DNA of 64,000 bases from Cucumis sativus. Lineage: Eukaryota; Streptophyta; Magnoliopsida; Cucurbitales; Cucurbitaceae. Below, one piece after another: positions 60,145 to 64,000 of this stretch. The stretch spans positions 24,136,272-24,200,271 of the forward strand of contig NC_026659.2 of the NCBI RefSeq assembly GCF_000004075.3, in the 5' to 3' direction. The notes below the pieces were generated by a model. The model worked only from the letters and a program-made list of their open reading frames with translations. It searched no databases and was not told the DNA's origin. A program made the translations under genes and the position numbers. Within the stretch, counting starts at the first letter, position 1. Each line of letters opens with the position of its first letter.

Positions 60145-61593
60145 GTTAATCAAACGTAATTTTTAACATTCTCTCTTTCATATATAGAATTATTACTGAA
60201 TTATGATTGGAACGAAGGTCTTTCCTGTTGGTTATATATATATTTATAAGCTTAACCTAATGTAATATGAAAATAATGAGAGATCAGAAGTATTTATATA
60301 TCCTCTTAATAGTGACCGTGTGGTTATATATATGTTTTAGTTTGGATGTGGGAATGGAGAGGATAGAAGTCGTACTATTGATCCTCATGTGAATACATTT
60401 ATATCATGATCCAATATCTTATTTGATAACAAAAGGGCTATAGCCTGTATACATGGTCATCCCAAACGCTATACTTAAATATCGTTTGTTTTGTGTTTCA
60501 TTACTTTTCTTTCACCTTCTTAGACTTTCCTTTTAAAGAATGAACATTGCGATAATAGAGATGACATCATCATATTAGAATGATACACAAGATCATGTTA
60601 ATGTGATAAGTTAACAAAATGGGACAGTGAGTTGTGACGTAAGCAAAATGTTACAAATCATACTTTTATGAGAAGTGTGAGTCATCAATCGTAAACACAC
60701 TTCTAAGATAGTCATATCTACAAAAATTTCGAGAATCGAAACATGAACTTTTGAAATGACATTATTAAAATGCCTTTTTTTTTTTTTTTGTTAGAATATT
60801 TAATATGATTGTGTGTATTGTATTATATTGTGTTGTGTTTATTTTACTTTAGGTTCATTTTCAATATATCTAAAAGTTTATTGAACTTAATTATTTAGCC
60901 TTGTGAGTACTTAAGAATGTATTTCATAGTTGGATGAAAAAAATACGTAACAGTATGTTATTTGTCTTTCTCTCAAAGCTTCTCACATATTTTCTATTTC
61001 TTCCTAAAAAATGTGAAGTTAAATTGATTTGTTTTTAGAGAAGAGGGAGAAAAAAAAGGGTAGAAAGAGATAAAAGAGGAAGGTAAATACATTAGAGTTT
61101 CAACCAAGCTTACATACGGGAAGAAGATTAAGATCTTAAATACTTTAACGTAACATAAAAAAAGTACAATAATATATATTATATACTCTTAACAAAACTA
61201 ATAACAAACAAGAAAATGTTATCACTTTTATATAGGTTTCTTATTCTCTAGGCGTCACTCGCTCCGTGTAACACCTCTTGTCTCCTTATACCTAAATGAA
61301 CTAACGAAAATTGCATTAGAACTCTTAGCTTTTAATGAAAATGCTCTCTCTTTTCTCCTTCTTTTGTTCAAGTATTTTTCTATTTCATATTTCCTCTCTT
61401 GTTCCTCCATTTTCTTTTAAATGCTTATCATTGTAGATTAGTGAGTGTTAATATGTCATCTTCAGATAAATTATAATATAGAAAGGAGCAAGCTTAAGCT
61501 TAAGAATTAGTGACATTAAGATTGGAGTCATTTTTTTTAAATGATTGAAAAAAAATATGTACATTACTAAATTTATAACAACAAAGACTTGAT

Positions 61594-61595
<2 letters not shown>

Positions 61596-61625
<30 letters not shown>
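61596..61625. repeat. Poly-T tract
   Basis: Thirty consecutive T; possibly the poly-A tail of an antisense retroposed sequence, but no body is recognised. Confidence 0.9.
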
Positions 61626-61627
<2 letters not shown>

Positions 61628-62885
61628 AATTTAAATTAAATGGAAATTGTTTGAAAGATTAAAAGTATATATTAATGCAAATTATATTGACTTTTTCTGA
61701 ATTAGATGCAAACAAGTTAATAATCAAACTTTTAAAGTTCAAAAAGATATTTTCGAAACAAAGTATTAAAAAAATTTATAAAATAATTAATAATTTTCCC
61801 ATCAAAATAAGCATAGTTTAAGTTTTGATTCACTCCATCTATACATTAATACCATACATTTGGAAGAATAAAAGGAAAAATGAAAAGTAAAGAAGCATTG
61901 GGCTCATTGTCAAGAAGAAAAGGAAATGGTTCCGACTACTTAACATTTTCATTGGGCTTATGTGAAGGTGGAAGCCCATTTCCCAACATATGGGCCCATC
62001 TTAAATTTCTATGGCCCAAATTCCTCCCACCGTTTTGTTTTGTTTTGTCCCCAAAGTAGATGTGAATTGCTTTTCAAAACAAACAATAAACTTATTTTTT
62101 CCTTCTCTTTTCACAATTAAAATATGATATTTCTTTTAATAAATTCGACTTAACATTTCAAATATAATTAAAAATTTAATGTATAGTTAAGGTTGGTTTG
62201 ATTGAATTAAGAATAAAATGTTTTTTAATAAACTCATTTCTTTTAAACTATTTTTCTTAAAAATTGTTTAAAATATACTTAAAAAGTCATCTTTAAACTA
62301 CTTTTTCTTTCTTCCAATTTTCCTTTGAAAAAAAATCAAATTTAAAAGTTCCAAAAACAATCTTAAAGAGTCGTAATTAAAGTAATTATTATTTCATTCT
62401 TTAAATTGATAAATCTGAAAGAGGTGGCAAATCATTTGATTGATTAGTCTTAGTGTAGTTGAAGAATTTCTTACTTATAGTTGGGTTAGTTTTTAAAAAC
62501 GGATTAGTGTAATTCTAATGATCGTTAGTTACATTTAGTGATGTTTGTAAAAAGAAATAAAAGAGTGCAAGTTGATATTTACTAAAAGAAAAAAGAAAAT
62601 TCAAATGGAAAGAAATGTATTTATTGGGCAATGAATCTAATAAAGCTTTTACAAACTTTGAAAATAGAGCATCACTCTATCTATATTTATGATATTTAAA
62701 TTATGTATTACAATAGATTAAATTTGATTAGGTAGTAAAGTTTGAAGAGGGAACGGTTATGTGATGAAAGTATATTTATGTTAATAAGAAGAAGAAGAAG
62801 AATTTAGTTTATATGTATTCTTAGGGTAGTACACAAAATATGAATAAGTGAACAAAGATAAGTTAACTATATAATCAAATCAACG

Positions 62886-62911
62886 AGAAGATGAAGAAGA
62901 AGAAGAAGAAA
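62886..62911. repeat. GAA-rich microsatellite
   Basis: GAAGATGAAGAAGAAGAAGA-type repeat in the presumed downstream region of the LRR gene; a second short GAA run is at 62787-62800. Confidence 0.85.
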
Positions 62912-63051
62912 ATAAGAAAAACATTAAACTTATTAATGTATATAAAGGAGCAGATCAGCTCCTCAACGCCATGGCAGGGCTCAATTGAGACGATGAGCCA
63001 CAATAAACAAGCAATTCTTGTAATGGGGCAGTTGTTTTTTCGTCTTTCTTT

Positions 63052-64000
63052 TCACTGATTCGTCTTCTTTTTCGATTCTTGTGATTCTCTACAGGGCGGC
63101 AATGGCGTCCCACAAAGGCACAGATTATGGGCATAAGCGGCGGCCGGAAACACATTAAACGGCCTCCCTTGTGGGATTTTCCCACACAATCTATTCGCTC
63201 TGAAGTTCGCATGTCGAAGCCGTCCGATTGCCAACAAGGTGTTTGGTATTTTTCCTGTGAGAGAATTAATGGAGATATCAAGCCATTGGAGCTTCACCAT
63301 TGATCCAATACTCATCGGGATAGTTCCTTGTATTTGATTTCTTGAAATATCTAACTTTAGTAACTCTCCCAGGTTCGAGATTGAGCTTGGAATGTGGCCG
63401 GTGATTTTGTTTGATCCTATGTTGAGGACCTTCAATCCCAAGCCAGAGTTTAACTCTGGAATGATGCCGGTAATTTGATTCTTTGATACATCAATTTCCT
63501 CTAGAAATCCACTGGTTTTGCTGTTTAAGATGTTTGAGAGTGACCCAGAAATTTGATTTGAGTGAAGATCGAGAGAGGAGAGAACATTTGGCAATTTGAG
63601 TTCTGCGAGGTTAAATTTCAGCTGGTTGTTTGAGAGCTTCAGTTTTTGCAGGCTTGACATGTTTGTCAAGAAACTTGAAGTCCTATCAATGAAGTGATTG
63701 TCTGAGAAGTCTATGGAGGTTATAGAATCAGGTTTTCTGAAGGTGGGGAGAGCTCCCTTGAGGCCACACCCAGCAAGATGCACTTCTGAGAGTTGCTTGT
63801 TTCTGATCCAAGCAGGAACTGTCTCAAAAATGAAGTTGTTATAAGAGAGATCTATTGTCAAAAGTGAAGGGATATTACTTGAAAGAAGGGTTGGCAATGG
63901 ATCTGACAGCCCATTTCTTGATAAGTTAAGGTTCCATAGATTCTGAAGCTTTGAAATGGAAGCTGGTATCTGACCTCCAAGTTGATTGCCACTGAGAGAG
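63052..64000 (-). CDS. Extracellular LRR protein, DRT100/FLOR1-like, 5' partial
   Basis: The frame is open from the right edge to the stop at 63052; about 315 residues are visible. It consists of plant-type LRRs with LxxLxLSxNxLxGxIP spacing, for example LSGNQLGGQIPASISKLQNL, LDISRNQIQGTIPMSIGSM and LDISINSLTGKIPNTL. It ends in a cysteine-paired C-terminal cap (NRLCGKIPQGRPFNVFPAAA, LCLCGTPLPPC) and a short KKK-rich tail. There is no transmembrane segment or kinase domain, so it is a secreted or wall-associated LRR protein, like the DRT100/polygalacturonase-inhibitor-like group and Arabidopsis At1g33590 or At2g26380 from memory. It is not a complete receptor kinase. The N-terminal signal peptide lies outside the window. 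Confidence 0.88.
   Translation of the reverse strand, partial: SLSGNQLGGQIPASISKLQNLWNLNLSRNGLSDPLPTLLSSNIPSLLTIDLSYNNFIFETVPAWIRNKQLSEVHLAGCGLKGALPTFRKPDSITSIDFSDNHFIDRTSSFLTNMSSLQKLKLSNNQLKFNLAELKLPNVLSSLDLHSNQISGSLSNILNSKTSGFLEEIDVSKNQITGIIPELNSGLGLKVLNIGSNKITGHIPSSISNLGELLKLDISRNQIQGTIPMSIGSMVKLQWLDISINSLTGKIPNTLLAIGRLRHANFRANRLCGKIPQGRPFNVFPAAAYAHNLCLCGTPLPPCRESQESKKKTNQ

Larger units (their letters stand above)
60145..63051. other. Intergenic region before the LRR gene
   Basis: AT-rich DNA with a T30 tract, GAA repeats and a cluster of GGGCC/GCCCA motifs at 61898-62030 (see findings). No supported gene. The 3' UTR of the LRR gene should end between about 62700 and 63051. Confidence 0.55.

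Noticed and set aside
62955-63281. 108-codon minus frame overlapping the LRR gene end
   Set aside because: Overlaps the LRR coding frame in another register and has no domain of its own.

Overview
This is plant nuclear DNA: AT-rich intergenic sequence, spliced genes with GT-AG introns, microsatellites and transposon relics. There are no rRNA or tRNA genes, CRISPR arrays or operons that I can see. The repeat style, and a TIR-NBS-LRR leucine-rich-repeat fragment of a type I associate with cucumber and melon, suggest a cucurbit (inference only).

Left part (1-10.3 kb): a plastid FAD synthetase (RIBF type, 5' end outside the window), then a two-exon F-box/LRR (RNI-like) protein of 421 residues. 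Next comes a cluster of five GRAM-domain GEM-like genes between 9.2 and 32.2 kb, called A to E here: A (minus), B (minus), C (plus), D (minus) and E (minus). B to E share a four-exon structure. A is divergent and lacks a recognisable first exon. A broken TIR-NBS-LRR LRR fragment lies between C and D. The order RIBF, RNI-like, tandem GEM-like matches, from memory, Arabidopsis At5g23330-At5g23370 and in part the duplicated block with At5g08340-At5g08350.

Middle part (35-49.5 kb): an SRM1/DIVARICATA-type two-repeat MYB factor (minus), a six-exon secretory-pathway EF-hand protein of the calumenin/reticulocalbin type (plus), and a pepsin-like aspartic protease of the ASPG2 type (minus) with an apparent GC-AG intron.

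Right part (49.5-64 kb): mostly AT-rich gene-poor DNA with MITE-like relics, a 58-residue basic small protein at 59968, and the 3' end of an extracellular LRR protein running off the right edge.

The most interesting signal is the mosaic history of the GEM-like cluster. Exon 3 of B differs from exon 3 of C and E at one base in 275, although its other exons are clearly diverged. C and E are almost identical from exon 2 to near the stop codon, in opposite orientation, but differ in exon 1. This looks like repeated gene conversion centred on the GRAM-domain exon. B to E also share upstream sequence blocks (a TGAGTCA-containing element, a CCAACTAA/ATCAACT element and a core promoter), and a more distant intergenic block is repeated three times across the cluster.
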